From Ottowia massiliensis (GTDB taxonomy: Bacteria > Pseudomonadota > Gammaproteobacteria > Burkholderiales > Burkholderiaceae_C), in assembly GCF_900240305.1 (NCBI RefSeq), contig NZ_LT964854.1, forward strand, positions 2,108,001 through 2,172,000: a stretch of 64,000 nucleotides of DNA, given 5' to 3'. Made by a program: the position numbers and the translations under genes. This document shows, piece after piece, positions 42,119 through 50,590 of this stretch (its first letter is position 1; the number at the start of each line of letters is the position of its first letter). The notes beneath the pieces are model-generated. The model was given only the letters and a program-made list of their open reading frames with translations. It had not been told where the DNA came from and made no database searches.

Positions 42119-42780
42119 ATTTTTGAAATGCCAAAACGGCATGCCTTGATGGCCGGGGCGCAGGCCGGAAGACGAAAGAGGCCCCGGCAGGAGCGCCGGC
42201 TCCACAAATGCCAGCGCCAGGCGCTTTTTGAAAACCCTCGCGCCCGGGCGTGAAGAGAGCCTGTTCAAAGCCCGTGCGTGAACACGAAGCGCAAGCCGGA
42301 CATGGCCCCGGACCCAACGCGTTTCCGTCTCCAGTTACAGGCCGCCGGCCAGACCTGAATGCCCCCTTGCCTGATGCTGCGGGAAGCGGGGTTCATCCTT
42401 CAATTGACTTGTGCTCTTCCAGAATTTTTCTGGCCGCTCCAGGCCCTGCTGATGGCTTGCCATAAGGGGCGGCAGGCCGGAGCCGGACCGCAAGGCGTTC
42501 TCCGTTGGCGGCACCTGGCCTACTGCGCATCTTCCCGGCCCGCCCGCTGGCCCGCTTTCCGGGAGAAGCCACGGAAAGCGGGAAGGCGGCAGGAAGCTGA
42601 TAGGCAATGGGCCTGCCAGGTCAGGGCGCCGCGCCTTGAATCCGCTTTCTGATGAAACGGAAACGGCTCTTTGTTTGTTGAAGAACCCGCTGGGCAAACA
42701 AACGGCGGCTGACTTTTTGGGCCGTCATCAGTCAATCAGCCGGCCTTTTGGCGTCTTTGCCATTCTTTCGCCTGCCTGGT
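42119..42780. other. Gene-free region between maf and gor
   Basis: No supported gene. A worn family B end (GAGAGCCTGTTCAAAGCCCG) is at about 42252. A perfect 11-bp stem CCCGCTTTCCG / CGGAAAGCGGG with a 10-nt loop lies at 42551-42582 but has no U tract, so it is not a typical terminator. Confidence 0.5.
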
Positions 42781-44208
42781 TCAGTTGCGCGCCACTTGCC
42801 GCAGCGTCACGAACTCTTCGGCCAGCGTGGGGTGAATGCCGATGGTGGCGTCGAACTGCGCCTTGGTGGCGCCGCATTGCAGGGCCACGGCAAAGCCCTG
42901 GGTGATTTCGGGCGCGTCAGGCCCGGCCATGTGCAGGCCGATCACGCGGTCGCTGGCGTCATCGACGATGAGCTTGACCAGCGCGCGTTCGCTGCTGCCC
43001 GAAAGCGTGTGGCGCAGCGGCCTGAAATCGCTGCGGTACACGCGGATGGGGCGGCCCGCCGCGCGCGCCTGCTCTTCGGTCAGGCCCACCGTGCCGATGG
43101 GCGGGTGCGTGAACACTGCCGTGGGAATGTTGCGGTAGTTCATCTGGCGCGCAGGCTGCCCCGGCGCGGGGCCAAACAGCTGATCGGCCAGCGCCATGCC
43201 CTCTGCCAGCGCCACGGGGGTCAGCGCCATGCGGCCCACCACGTCGCCAATGGCGTAAATGCCCGGCGCGCGCGTGGCGAAGTGCTCATCCACTTCGATG
43301 TGGCCGCCCGCATCCACCGCCACGCCGGCGGCGGCCAGGTTCAGGCCGCGCGTGTTCGGCTCGCGGCCCGTGGCGTAGAGCACGGCGTCTGCGGTGATGA
43401 TCTGCCCATCGGTCAGCTCCACTTGCCGCGCGCCATCCGCACCGGCGCTGATGCGCCGCACATCGCAGCGCGTGAGCACGCGCACGCCCGCCTGCTGCAT
43501 TTGCCTGGCCGCGAAGGCGCGCACTTCGTCATCAAAGCCGCGCAGCACCTGCTCGCCCCGGTAAACCAGCGTGACATCAGCGCCCAGCCCGTGAAAGATG
43601 CTGGCCATTTCGCAGCCGATGTAGCCGCCGCCCACCACCAGCAGGCGGCGCGGGAAGGCGGGCAAGTCAAACATTTCGTCTGACGTGATGGCCAACTCGC
43701 CGCCCGGCACGCTGGCGCGGCGCGGCATGCCGCCAGTGGCAATCAGCACGTGGCGGGCGGCATGGGCCGTCTGCTGCCCGTCAGCGGCCCTGACTTGTAC
43801 GCCCTGCAAGCCGCCCGCTTGCGGCCCCAGCAGGCCGGCCTGGCCGCGCAGCACGGCAACGCCCGCCTGCGTCATCAAACCTTCATACACGCCGTTCAGG
43901 CGCGCAATTTCCTGCGCGCGGGCGCTTTTGAGCGCGGCCCAGTCCAGCTGCGGCGCGGCTGCTTGCGGCCAGCGCCAGCCAAAGCCGCGCGCCTCTTCAA
44001 ACGCTTCGGCGTAGCCAGCGGCGTAGCTGTAGAGCTTTTTCGGAATGCAGCCCACGTTCACGCAAGTGCCGCCCATGCGGCTGCCTTCGGCCAGCGCCAC
44101 GCGCGCGCCGCGCTGCGCCGCCATGCGGGCCGCGCGCACGCCGCCGGAGCCGCCGCCGATGACGAACAGGTCAAAAGAAGAGTCAAGCAAAGAATCAGGC
44201 CGGGTCAT
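42781..44208 (-). CDS. gor: Glutathione-disulfide reductase
   Basis: 475 residues from ATG at 44208, with GAGG about 10 nt upstream. Reduces GSSG with NADPH in the cytosol. FDLFVIGGGSGGVRAARMAA binds FAD; GGTCVNVGCIPKKLYSYAA holds the redox cysteine pair; RRLLVVGGGYIGCEMASIFHGLGADVTLVYRGEQVLRGFD binds NADPH with Arg choices typical for NADPH; the C-terminal TIGIHPTLAEEFVTLR carries the acid-base His-Glu of glutathione reductase. KPP after T is absent as in dihydrolipoamide dehydrogenase, so gor fits best. An earlier ATG-rich leader was rejected. Confidence 0.94.
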   Translation of the reverse strand: MTRPDSLLDSSFDLFVIGGGSGGVRAARMAAQRGARVALAEGSRMGGTCVNVGCIPKKLYSYAAGYAEAFEEARGFGWRWPQAAAPQLDWAALKSARAQEIARLNGVYEGLMTQAGVAVLRGQAGLLGPQAGGLQGVQVRAADGQQTAHAARHVLIATGGMPRRASVPGGELAITSDEMFDLPAFPRRLLVVGGGYIGCEMASIFHGLGADVTLVYRGEQVLRGFDDEVRAFAARQMQQAGVRVLTRCDVRRISAGADGARQVELTDGQIITADAVLYATGREPNTRGLNLAAAGVAVDAGGHIEVDEHFATRAPGIYAIGDVVGRMALTPVALAEGMALADQLFGPAPGQPARQMNYRNIPTAVFTHPPIGTVGLTEEQARAAGRPIRVYRSDFRPLRHTLSGSSERALVKLIVDDASDRVIGLHMAGPDAPEITQGFAVALQCGATKAQFDATIGIHPTLAEEFVTLRQVARN

Positions 44209-44407
44209 GTGTTTTTCCTCTGAGGTAGTGCCACAAAAAGCTTCGCGCCACGCGCGGCGGAGCATTGTCCGCCGCCCGCGCACGCCTTGCTGCAAACCAC
44301 CCCCCAGCCTGGCCGGGTGCGGAGAAAGCCGCCTGCAAAGGCCTGGGCGCAGGCGGCAGGCGCGCAAGCCTTTGCATACCTGCATTCCATGCCCGCATCC
44401 TGCCCTC

Positions 44408-44498
44408 TTATTTTGCTCCTTTATCCATAGCATAAGGTCCTAGTAGAACCTGCGCTGAATGGTATTTCTTGCCTATTGGATTTGCTACTGTTTTTGAA
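44408..44498 (-). repeat. Repeat family A copy, minus orientation
   Basis: TTTTGCTCCTTTATCCATAG, AAGGTCCTAGTAGAACCTGCG, GGATTTGCTACTGTTTTTGA. Confidence 0.87.
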
Positions 44499-44755
44499 TT
44501 TATGTGGCGTGCAGGAGTGCGCCGAAAGTGCCGCCTTATTCATCACATTCATCAGCCGTGTCTGACAGAGGCTGTCTTTTGCCTTTGCGCCCCAGGTCAT
44601 TGCTGCAAGCAGGTTTCAAAGCAAGGCTGAATTGAAAGCGCCTGGTTGTGCGCCAGCGCGCATGAAAGGCACCGGGGCCTGATGGCTCTGGCGTGTTTTT
44701 TCACGCCAGATTTTTCTCTGTTCGCTGGCCTGAATGCGCAAGCGGCCCGCAGCCA

Positions 44756-44788
44756 TAAAAAAGGCCACGCCTGAAAAAAGGCGTGGCC
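44756..44788 (-). terminator. Intrinsic terminator of the phasin gene
   Basis: Minus strand: GGCCACGCC (44788-44780), 8-nt loop, GGCGTGGCC (44771-44763), followed by a T run (44762-44756). Confidence 0.92.
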
Positions 44789-44832
44789 CGCAAGTGGCCT
44801 CCGCGAGGGAGGCTCCAAGGAGACAAACGGTA

Positions 44833-45375
44833 TCAGCGCTTCTTGCTGCCGCTCTTGGCCAGATTGGCTGCGTTGGCGGTGACGGCGTTGAAGTTGGCTT
44901 CGGCCACGGTGGAAGCTTGCTTCACGGCTTTTTGCACCGATTCATACGCATTGTTGGCGGCAGCCACGGCGCTTTTCATCATGGCCACGGCGGTTTCAGA
45001 GCCGGCTGGGGCGTTTTGCGCGGTGTTTTCCACCAGGTTGGACAGCTGCGTTTGCGACTCGGCCACCTTGGCTTCCACAGCCTTGCCGAATTCGGCGCTT
45101 GCGCCTGCGGCAATGTCATACAGATGGCGGCTGTAGGCGGCGGTTTTTTCTGCCAGAGGCTGGAACACGCTGGCTTGCAGGGCGAGCAGCTCCTGCATGT
45201 CCTTGGCGCCCAGCAGGGCCTGCGCGTGAGCGGCTGATTCGTCCAGCATGGCCTTGGTGGCCGTCATGTTCAGCTCAACCAGGCGCTCAACGCTTTCAAA
45301 AGCCTTGGTGGTCAGGTCGTGCAGGGCTTCCATATTGGCTTTCTGGGCGGCCAGCAGTTGTTCAGGGGTCAGCAT
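44833..45375 (-). CDS. phaP: Phasin (polyhydroxyalkanoate granule-coating protein)
   Basis: 180 residues from ATG at 45375, AAGGAA 10 nt upstream. Phasins coat PHA storage granules in the cytoplasm. The sequence MLTPEQLLAAQKANMEALHDLTTKAFESVERLVELNMTATKAMLDESA is the standard beginning of the family; the rest is amphipathic alpha-helical with few charged interruptions and ends in a basic SGSKKR tail. Length is typical. It has its own terminator and no neighbours on the strand, so it is a single-gene unit, probably controlled by PhaR through the palindrome upstream. Confidence 0.93.
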   Translation of the reverse strand: MLTPEQLLAAQKANMEALHDLTTKAFESVERLVELNMTATKAMLDESAAHAQALLGAKDMQELLALQASVFQPLAEKTAAYSRHLYDIAAGASAEFGKAVEAKVAESQTQLSNLVENTAQNAPAGSETAVAMMKSAVAAANNAYESVQKAVKQASTVAEANFNAVTANAANLAKSGSKKR

Positions 45376-45430
45376 GTAGATTCCTTCAAAAACATAAAAG
45401 GGGAAAAAACCGCTGCCATGCCACAAAAAG

Positions 45431-45449
45431 CTTGTTGCAGTGCAGCAAG
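45431..45449. promoter_or_regulatory. Palindrome upstream of the phasin gene, candidate PhaR site
   Basis: CTTGTTGCA-G-TGCAGCAAG is a 19-bp near-perfect palindrome built of TTGC/GCAA steps, 56 bp before the phasin start. A related TTGCAAGC...GCGTTGCAAC pattern follows at about 45476-45501. PhaR sites in PHA-producing bacteria are of the TGC-N-GCA kind. Assignment is inference from motif style and position. Confidence 0.5.
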
Positions 45450-45540
45450 GGGATTTTAGAAGCGTCGATGCGCTTTGCAAGCATTTTTTGTGCGTTGCAA
45501 CAAGACGCAGATCAAGAAAGTGTTGATCACGGGGGCTTGA

Positions 45541-45657
45541 GGCCTGCTCGAATTCCGTTCGCAGGCGCAAAAAGCGCGGACCCGGACGTTCTTGGGCCTT
45601 GCAGCCCATGCGGATCTGCGTTTTTGCCTCTCGCGGCCAGGCTCTGAACAGCTTCCA
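45541..45657. repeat. Repeat family B (palindromic MITE-like) copy
   Basis: Left GGCCTGCTCGAATTCCGTTC then GCAGGCGCAAAAAGCGCGGA; right GATCTGCGTTTTTGCCTCTC then GCGGCCAGGCTCTGAACAGC. Close in length and sequence to the 18144 copy. Confidence 0.75.
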
Positions 45658-46037
45658 ACAGGAAGGAGCGCGTTTGAAAAGGAGTTTGGAAGCCTGCCTC
45701 CCCCATCAGGCGGGCGGACATGGAGCGCTTGGAGAGCGCAAAAAGACTGCAAAGCGGCCAAGCAGCTGTACGGCCTGATTCAAAGAATGCAGACGCGCGA
45801 GAAAAAGGCTTTTGTACTACCCGTCAGAGCAAAGCTGTGAATCCATCAGAAATCACTGAAATTGATGGGATCAATGAAAGGGGCGAAGGGAAAACGGCGG
45901 GTTTAGAAAAGAGAAAAGGCAAACGGAATTCCAGCTGGTTTTCAAATTGGCCCTCTTGGCATCGCTGCCTCATGCTGGCTCCGCCAGTGGGCCAGCTGGC
46001 TGGCCGCCGCTGCGACCGGCTCCTGGCCCTGGCGCAG
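45658..46037. other. Gene-free region between phasin side and DUF2062 gene
   Basis: No coding frame with a credible start, ribosome site or recognisable domain. GC is lower around 45840-45950 than in neighbouring genes. Confidence 0.5.
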
Positions 46038-46592
46038 CTAACGGGGCTGGCGCCGCCAGCGCTTGTATCGCACGTGCAGCCACCAGCCCAGCGAAACCAG
46101 CGCGTAGGTTGCCAAGCCGCCCGCACAGGCGAAAACAGCCAGGCCCACGATGAGGGGCTTGCCCAGCGCCTGAATGCGCTGCCACAGGCCGGGCGGCGGC
46201 GCGCCATGGGGGCCGGAAGCGGCGCTGACTGCTTCGGCTGCCGGAAAGCTGGCGGGAGCGGCGCCTTCATGGCCGGTGAGCCATGCGCCCGTGCGCCAAG
46301 CCAGGTAGTAGATGGGCGCGAAGGTAATGGGGTTGGTCACCAGTGTGCTGCCCATGGCGGCAGGCACGTTGGCGCGCAAGACAACGGCGGTGGCCGCCGA
46401 AAGCGGAATTTGCGCCACGGGCAGCAGAAAACCGAAAAAAATGCCAATGGCCATGCCCAGCGCCACGCTGCGGCGCGAGAAGTGCCAGAGCTTGCGCTGC
46501 CCCAGCCAAGGGGCCAGCCAGCGGGTTGCGCGGTGTTTGGCGAGTTGCTCGCGCGTGGGAATGAATCGCAGGAAATATGAGAAAAATTTCAC
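46038..46592 (-). CDS. DUF2062 membrane protein
   Basis: 184 residues. The DUF2062 signature is clear: LWHFSRRSVALGMAIGIFFGFLLPVAQIPLSAATAVVLRANVPAAMGSTLVTNPITFAPIYYLAWRTGAWL, with the NP-x-T-x-x-P-x-Y motif. A Pro/Ala loop and a last helix (LIVGLAVFACAGGLATYALVSLGWW) follow, ending in a basic tail. Inner-membrane protein of unknown function, occasionally fused to glycosyltransferases elsewhere. No operon partner on this strand. Confidence 0.9.
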   Translation of the reverse strand: MKFFSYFLRFIPTREQLAKHRATRWLAPWLGQRKLWHFSRRSVALGMAIGIFFGFLLPVAQIPLSAATAVVLRANVPAAMGSTLVTNPITFAPIYYLAWRTGAWLTGHEGAAPASFPAAEAVSAASGPHGAPPPGLWQRIQALGKPLIVGLAVFACAGGLATYALVSLGWWLHVRYKRWRRQPR

Positions 46593-46728
46593 GGTGGGGC
46601 CTGATTTCCGGAATCAGGAGAAACGGCTTATTTTCGTGACAACTGGAATATGGAAACTACAATAAGTTACTTCGTGCCGCTGGTTTTGTTCCGGCATTTG
46701 CCATTGGCGATATTTTTGAGGATTTTTC

Positions 46729-47601
46729 ATGACCCGACAACTTGATTTGCTGCGCCGCCCGCTGATCAGAGCCGCAGGACTGGCTGCTTCAAGCGCCGTC
46801 TGCCTGGCAGCGGCGGCGCAAAGCGCGCCCGCGCCAGCCCCCGCAGCGCCCGTGGCGGCGCCCGGGGCCTGCCAGCCGCTTTATCTGGCGCTGGAAACAG
46901 GCCATCTGGAATCGGCTCCCATGCTGGTGGAAGCCCTGCACACGCAAGGCGTGACGGCCACATTCTTTTCGGCCAACGAAAAGCAGAAAAACGGCAAAAC
47001 CTCGCTGGACCGCGCCTGGGGGCCGTGGTGGAAGGCGCGCGCCCGCGAAGGGCATGACACGGCCGCGCGCACCTGGGACCGTGTGGAATGGAATGGCGAC
47101 CTGCCGGGGCGCGAGCCGCGCTTTCGCATGCGCATACACGACGGCGCTTTTGCCGGGCGCGAGTTCACCTGGAAAGGCAGCAAGTACTGCGAGAACCTGG
47201 ACAAGTCCGCCGAGCGCCTGAACTACTACACCGGCAAGCCGCCGCTACAGCTTTTTCACGTGGAAGGGCGCGCCTCCCCCCGCCTGCTGGAAACAGCCCA
47301 GTCCTGCGGCTACAAGCACGTGAACTGGACGACCGCCTCCTTTCTGGCCAGCAAAGACTGGACCGAAGGCAAAAAGCCCTATGACGAGCTGACCCGCAAC
47401 GCCCTCAAGGCGCTTCCGCCCCAGCCCGTGCTGCTGGTGGGCACCAGCATGTGGGAAGGGCACGACGGCTGGGTCACAGGCGGCATGCTCAAGCAGTTCA
47501 TCGGCCACGCCAAAGCGCTGGGCTACTGCTTCAAGCCCCTGCGCGAGCACCCTGACTACCAAAGCTGGCTGCAAGAGCACCCGTATGAGGACAAGCCGTG
47601 A
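46729..47601 (+). CDS. Polysaccharide deacetylase-fold exported protein lacking the catalytic motifs
   Basis: 290 residues. A signal peptide with twin arginine (LLRRPLIRAAGLAASSAVCLAAAAQS) is followed by a linker and LYLALETGHLESAPMLVEALHTQGVTATFFSANEKQK, which aligns with the NodB start (xxLTFDDGPxxxxTPxLLDxLxxxxVxATFF). The metal-binding TFDD is ALET here, and the H-T-x-x-H motif 2 appears as RTWDRVEW after GHDT. Later blocks (LFHVEGRASPRLLETAQSCGYKHVNW, VLLVGTSMWEGHDGW) fit the fold. It is therefore probably a non-catalytic relative, or an enzyme with a changed site. It overlaps the next gene by 4 bp. Confidence 0.7.
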   Translation: MTRQLDLLRRPLIRAAGLAASSAVCLAAAAQSAPAPAPAAPVAAPGACQPLYLALETGHLESAPMLVEALHTQGVTATFFSANEKQKNGKTSLDRAWGPWWKARAREGHDTAARTWDRVEWNGDLPGREPRFRMRIHDGAFAGREFTWKGSKYCENLDKSAERLNYYTGKPPLQLFHVEGRASPRLLETAQSCGYKHVNWTTASFLASKDWTEGKKPYDELTRNALKALPPQPVLLVGTSMWEGHDGWVTGGMLKQFIGHAKALGYCFKPLREHPDYQSWLQEHPYEDKP

Positions 47602-48422
47602 ACGCCCCGGTGTTCGGCCTCATCATCATCGGCGATGAAATCCTCTCGGGCCGCCGCAGCGACAAACACCTGGCAAAGTGCATCGAAATCCTGGCCGCCC
47701 ATGGCCAGGCGCTGGCTTGGGCCGAATACGTAGGCGACGAGCCGCCGCGCATCACCGCCACGCTGCGCCGCGCCTTCGCCTCGGGCGACGCGGTGTTCTG
47801 CACCGGCGGCATCGGCGCCACGCCGGACGACCACACGCGCCAGTGCGCTGCAGCCGCCCTGGGGGTGGCGCTCAAGCCGCACCCTGAAGCCAGGGCGCTG
47901 ATTGATGCGCGCATGCAGGCTGTCGCGCGCGAGCAGGGCCAGCCCTGGCAGCCCGATCACCCTGACCACCAGCGCCGCCTGCAAATGGGCGTGCTGCCAG
48001 CGGGCGCGCGGCTCATACCCAACAGCTACAACCAGATTCCCGGCTTCAGTTGCAGCGGCCCCGGCGGCGGTGCCGTGCACTTCATGCCCGGCTTTCCCGT
48101 CATGGCCTGGCCCATGATCGAATGGGTGCTGACGCACGAATACGCCGGGCGGCTGGATGCAGGCGCGCGCCAGCTGGAGCGCTCGGTCATCATCTTCGGC
48201 TCCATCGAGGCGGCGCTCACTCCCGTTATGGAGCGCGTGGAAGCGGCGCACCCCCAGGTGAAAGTCTTCAGCCTGCCCAGCATGGATCACCCCGAATACG
48301 GCCGCCACATCGACCTGGGCGTGAAAGGCCCGCCGCCCGCCGTGCAAGCTGCCTACGCCGATTTGCGCGCCTGGCTGGCGCCGCTGAACTTGCGCTACGG
48401 CCCTGAAATCACCCGGCCTTGA
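47598..48422 (+). CDS. CinA/MoaB-like molybdopterin-binding domain protein
   Basis: 274 residues, starting at GTG 47598 within the stop of the previous gene (GTGA overlap), so translation is coupled. FGLIIIGDEILSGRRSDKHLAKCIEILAAHGQALAWAEYVGDEPPRI and DAVFCTGGIGATPDDHTRQCAAAALGVALKPHPEA are the MoCF-type core (GDE-I-x-x-G and TGG-x-G-x-T-x-D-D). The protein stops before the C-terminal deamidase domain of full CinA. Such stand-alone proteins are common in betaproteobacteria; they may be ADP-ribose pyrophosphatases or nicotinamide-nucleotide related, but the function is not established. Confidence 0.88.
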   Translation: MNAPVFGLIIIGDEILSGRRSDKHLAKCIEILAAHGQALAWAEYVGDEPPRITATLRRAFASGDAVFCTGGIGATPDDHTRQCAAAALGVALKPHPEARALIDARMQAVAREQGQPWQPDHPDHQRRLQMGVLPAGARLIPNSYNQIPGFSCSGPGGGAVHFMPGFPVMAWPMIEWVLTHEYAGRLDAGARQLERSVIIFGSIEAALTPVMERVEAAHPQVKVFSLPSMDHPEYGRHIDLGVKGPPPAVQAAYADLRAWLAPLNLRYGPEITRP

Positions 48423-48470
48423 GATTCAGAGACAGGCGGGGGCTGGATCTGGAGCATGTGCCGCCAGCCC

Positions 48471-48561
48471 GTTTCGCTCTTCTATTAATAGCGTGATGTC
48501 CTGGTGGAATGTGCGCAAAGAGGTGTTTCCGGCCCTTTGATTAGCTCCTGTTTTTGATGTG
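48471..48561 (-). repeat. Repeat family A copy, minus orientation
   Basis: TTTCGCTCTTCTATTAATAG, GTGATGTCCTGGTGGAATGTG, GATTAGCTCCTGTTTTTGAT. Confidence 0.87.
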
Positions 48562-48632
48562 ATCAGGCGGGCAGGGGCCGCCTGGAACAGGCTCTTGCGG
48601 GCGCTGTTTCATTCATGTCAGCCGCGTTGGCT

Positions 48633-50561
48633 TCATTCTGTTTTCGCATCGCCGGTTGCGCGGCTGCCTTCGCGGGTTTGTGTTTTGTTTTCCGTTTCGT
48701 CTTCCGTTTCGTCTTCCGTTTCGTCTTCCGTTTCGTCTTCCGCCTCTTTCCATGCCTGGCTGGCGGGCGCTGGCTCAATGGCCTGCAAATGCCCGTCTGC
48801 CAGGCCGGCGAGCAAGGCGCGGCCATCGGGCAGGGTGCGGAATTCGCCGTAGCGGGCCTGCTGGAAGGGGCGGCCACGGCCTTCGGGGAAGTGGTAGGCG
48901 TCGGTCACGAGCGTCCAGCGGCCGTTTTTGTGCAGCACGGGCAGCAGGCGCTCATCGGCGGCCAGCGTTTCGCCGGGGCGGGCCACGCGCAGCGGCTGGG
49001 CCACACCGCGCGCATCCAGCCGGGCCACGATGCGCGGCGCGGGCGCCCAGGGCCGGTTTTCGCGCACGGCCAGTTCGCCGGCGATGTTGGCGGGCAGGTC
49101 AAAGCGCAGCGCCATGTAGTCGCCCTGCATGAGCGAGCGCGGATCGGCCGGGGCCAGCGCCACGTAGATTTTTTCGCCGCGCGCGATGACGGCTTCCTTG
49201 CCGGCCACGTCGTGCCGCACCAGCGCCAGCGCGGCCAGCGTGCCCAGGGCGATCAGCGCCAGGCTGGCCCACGCGGCGGCGCTGGCGGGCACGGCAGGTG
49301 CCAGCAGGCTGGCGCTGCTCCATGCCTGCCGGGCGCGGCGGCTGGCTGTGCCCCAGCGCAGCGCGGCCAGCAGCGCGCCCAGCGCCGCGCCGGTGGCGGC
49401 CAGCACGGCGGCTTTTTGCACCAGCGGCCAGTGCAGGGCGTAATAAAAGCCTGAAAGGCCGAGCAGCAGAACGAATAGCGCCAGCGCCAGCAGGCGGCGG
49501 CGGTGCGTGCCCAGCGCCACCGTGCCCACCAGCGTGACCACGCCAATCAGCGGAATGAAAAAGCACGCCAGCAGCAGCACGCCATAGGCCAGCGCGAACA
49601 GCCCCAGGCTGCGCGCGCCAGCTTGCCGCAAGCGCCAGTGCCGCATCAGCCAGCCAGCGGCGGCCAGCGTGAGGGCCAGTTGCAGCGCGGCCCCCAGGCC
49701 CAGATGCAGCAGCGGCACGGCTAGCGCACCGGCCTCTGCCGAGCCTGACGCCAGCTTGCGCAGCGTTACGGCTGCGAAAAAGTGGCTGGCATTGACTTGC
49801 GCCACGCACAGCGCCAGCGCCACGCCCATGCCTGTCAGGGCCGGTGAGCAGCGCGCCTGCACGGCAGCCAGCCAGTGGCGGCCAGGCACGCGGCCTTCGC
49901 TGGCCACCAGCACGGCCCATGCCAGCGCCAGCACGGCGGCGTTGATGGCGTAAACGGGCATGCCCATGCTCCAGGACAGGAAACCGTCATGAAACAGCGT
50001 CCAGCGTCCGAACAGCCCCAGGGCCACCACCGTGGCCTGCACGGCCAGCAGCGCCTGTGCCCAGGCAGGCCCGGCCAGCGCCGCGCTGGCCGTCAGCACG
50101 GCCAGAAAAATCAGCCCCAGCGTGTCTGGCAGAAGGCCGCCTTCAGGCCCCATGAAGCCGAACATCATCAGGCTCAGATACAGCGCCACCAAACCGGCTT
50201 GCAGCACGGCAAAACCGATTTGCGCGTGCGCCATGCCCACTGGCGGGCGCAGCATGAAAGCGCCTGTTGCCAGCAGTGCGCCCGAAACCGCCAGCCGCAC
50301 CAATGGCACGGACAGCATGTTCCAGAACAAAAAGCCCACCAGCGCCAGCAGCGGCCACACCAGCAGCTGCGAGCCGAAAAAGCCCATCACCGCAAAAATC
50401 CAGTGCGCCAGCCCTTCGCCGCGCGCCTTCTTTTCGCGCCACTGCGCGGTCCACTCGGCCGCTTGCGGCGGCAGCAGGCCCGCGTGAATGCCCAGCCCGG
50501 CCAGACGCAGCTCAGGCGGCAGCGCGCCCGCGCGTTTTTGCGCTTCAGATGCGTGATGCAT
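48633..50561 (-). CDS. DUF4401 / GDYXXLXY-domain membrane protein
   Basis: 642 residues. The first 400 residues contain about ten membrane helices of DUF4401 type (for example IFAVMGFFGSQLLVWPLLALVGFLFWNML). The rest is a GDYXXLXY domain: ARGEKIYVALAPADPRSLMQGDYMALRFDL (the GDY-x-x-L motif appears as GDYMALR) and RTLPDGRALLAGLAD. The C-terminus is a hydrophilic repeat tail, EDETEDETEDETE. Two ATGs are possible: 50567 sits 1 nt after AGGAG, 50561 has a 7-nt spacer and is preferred. It follows a DUF2157 gene by 29 bp; the pair is a common operon of unknown function. Confidence 0.85.
   Translation of the reverse strand: MHHASEAQKRAGALPPELRLAGLGIHAGLLPPQAAEWTAQWREKKARGEGLAHWIFAVMGFFGSQLLVWPLLALVGFLFWNMLSVPLVRLAVSGALLATGAFMLRPPVGMAHAQIGFAVLQAGLVALYLSLMMFGFMGPEGGLLPDTLGLIFLAVLTASAALAGPAWAQALLAVQATVVALGLFGRWTLFHDGFLSWSMGMPVYAINAAVLALAWAVLVASEGRVPGRHWLAAVQARCSPALTGMGVALALCVAQVNASHFFAAVTLRKLASGSAEAGALAVPLLHLGLGAALQLALTLAAAGWLMRHWRLRQAGARSLGLFALAYGVLLLACFFIPLIGVVTLVGTVALGTHRRRLLALALFVLLLGLSGFYYALHWPLVQKAAVLAATGAALGALLAALRWGTASRRARQAWSSASLLAPAVPASAAAWASLALIALGTLAALALVRHDVAGKEAVIARGEKIYVALAPADPRSLMQGDYMALRFDLPANIAGELAVRENRPWAPAPRIVARLDARGVAQPLRVARPGETLAADERLLPVLHKNGRWTLVTDAYHFPEGRGRPFQQARYGEFRTLPDGRALLAGLADGHLQAIEPAPASQAWKEAEDETEDETEDETEDETENKTQTREGSRATGDAKTE
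48691..48742 (-). repeat. 12-bp tandem repeat coding for an acidic tail
   Basis: About four units of CGTCTTCCGTTT (plus-strand reading), near-perfect, encoding EDET repeats at the end of the GDYXXLXY protein. Unit length is a multiple of three, so copy-number change keeps the frame. Confidence 0.9.
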
Positions 50562-50590
50562 GTTCATGCTCCTTTGTGCCCACTGTTTTT

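Noticed and set aside
42551..42582. Perfect 11-bp hairpin as terminator of gor
   Set aside because: No T run on either strand, and it lies 200 bp from the gor stop.
45658..46037. Open frames after the phasin region
   Set aside because: No ribosome site, domain or codon bias; probably random frames.
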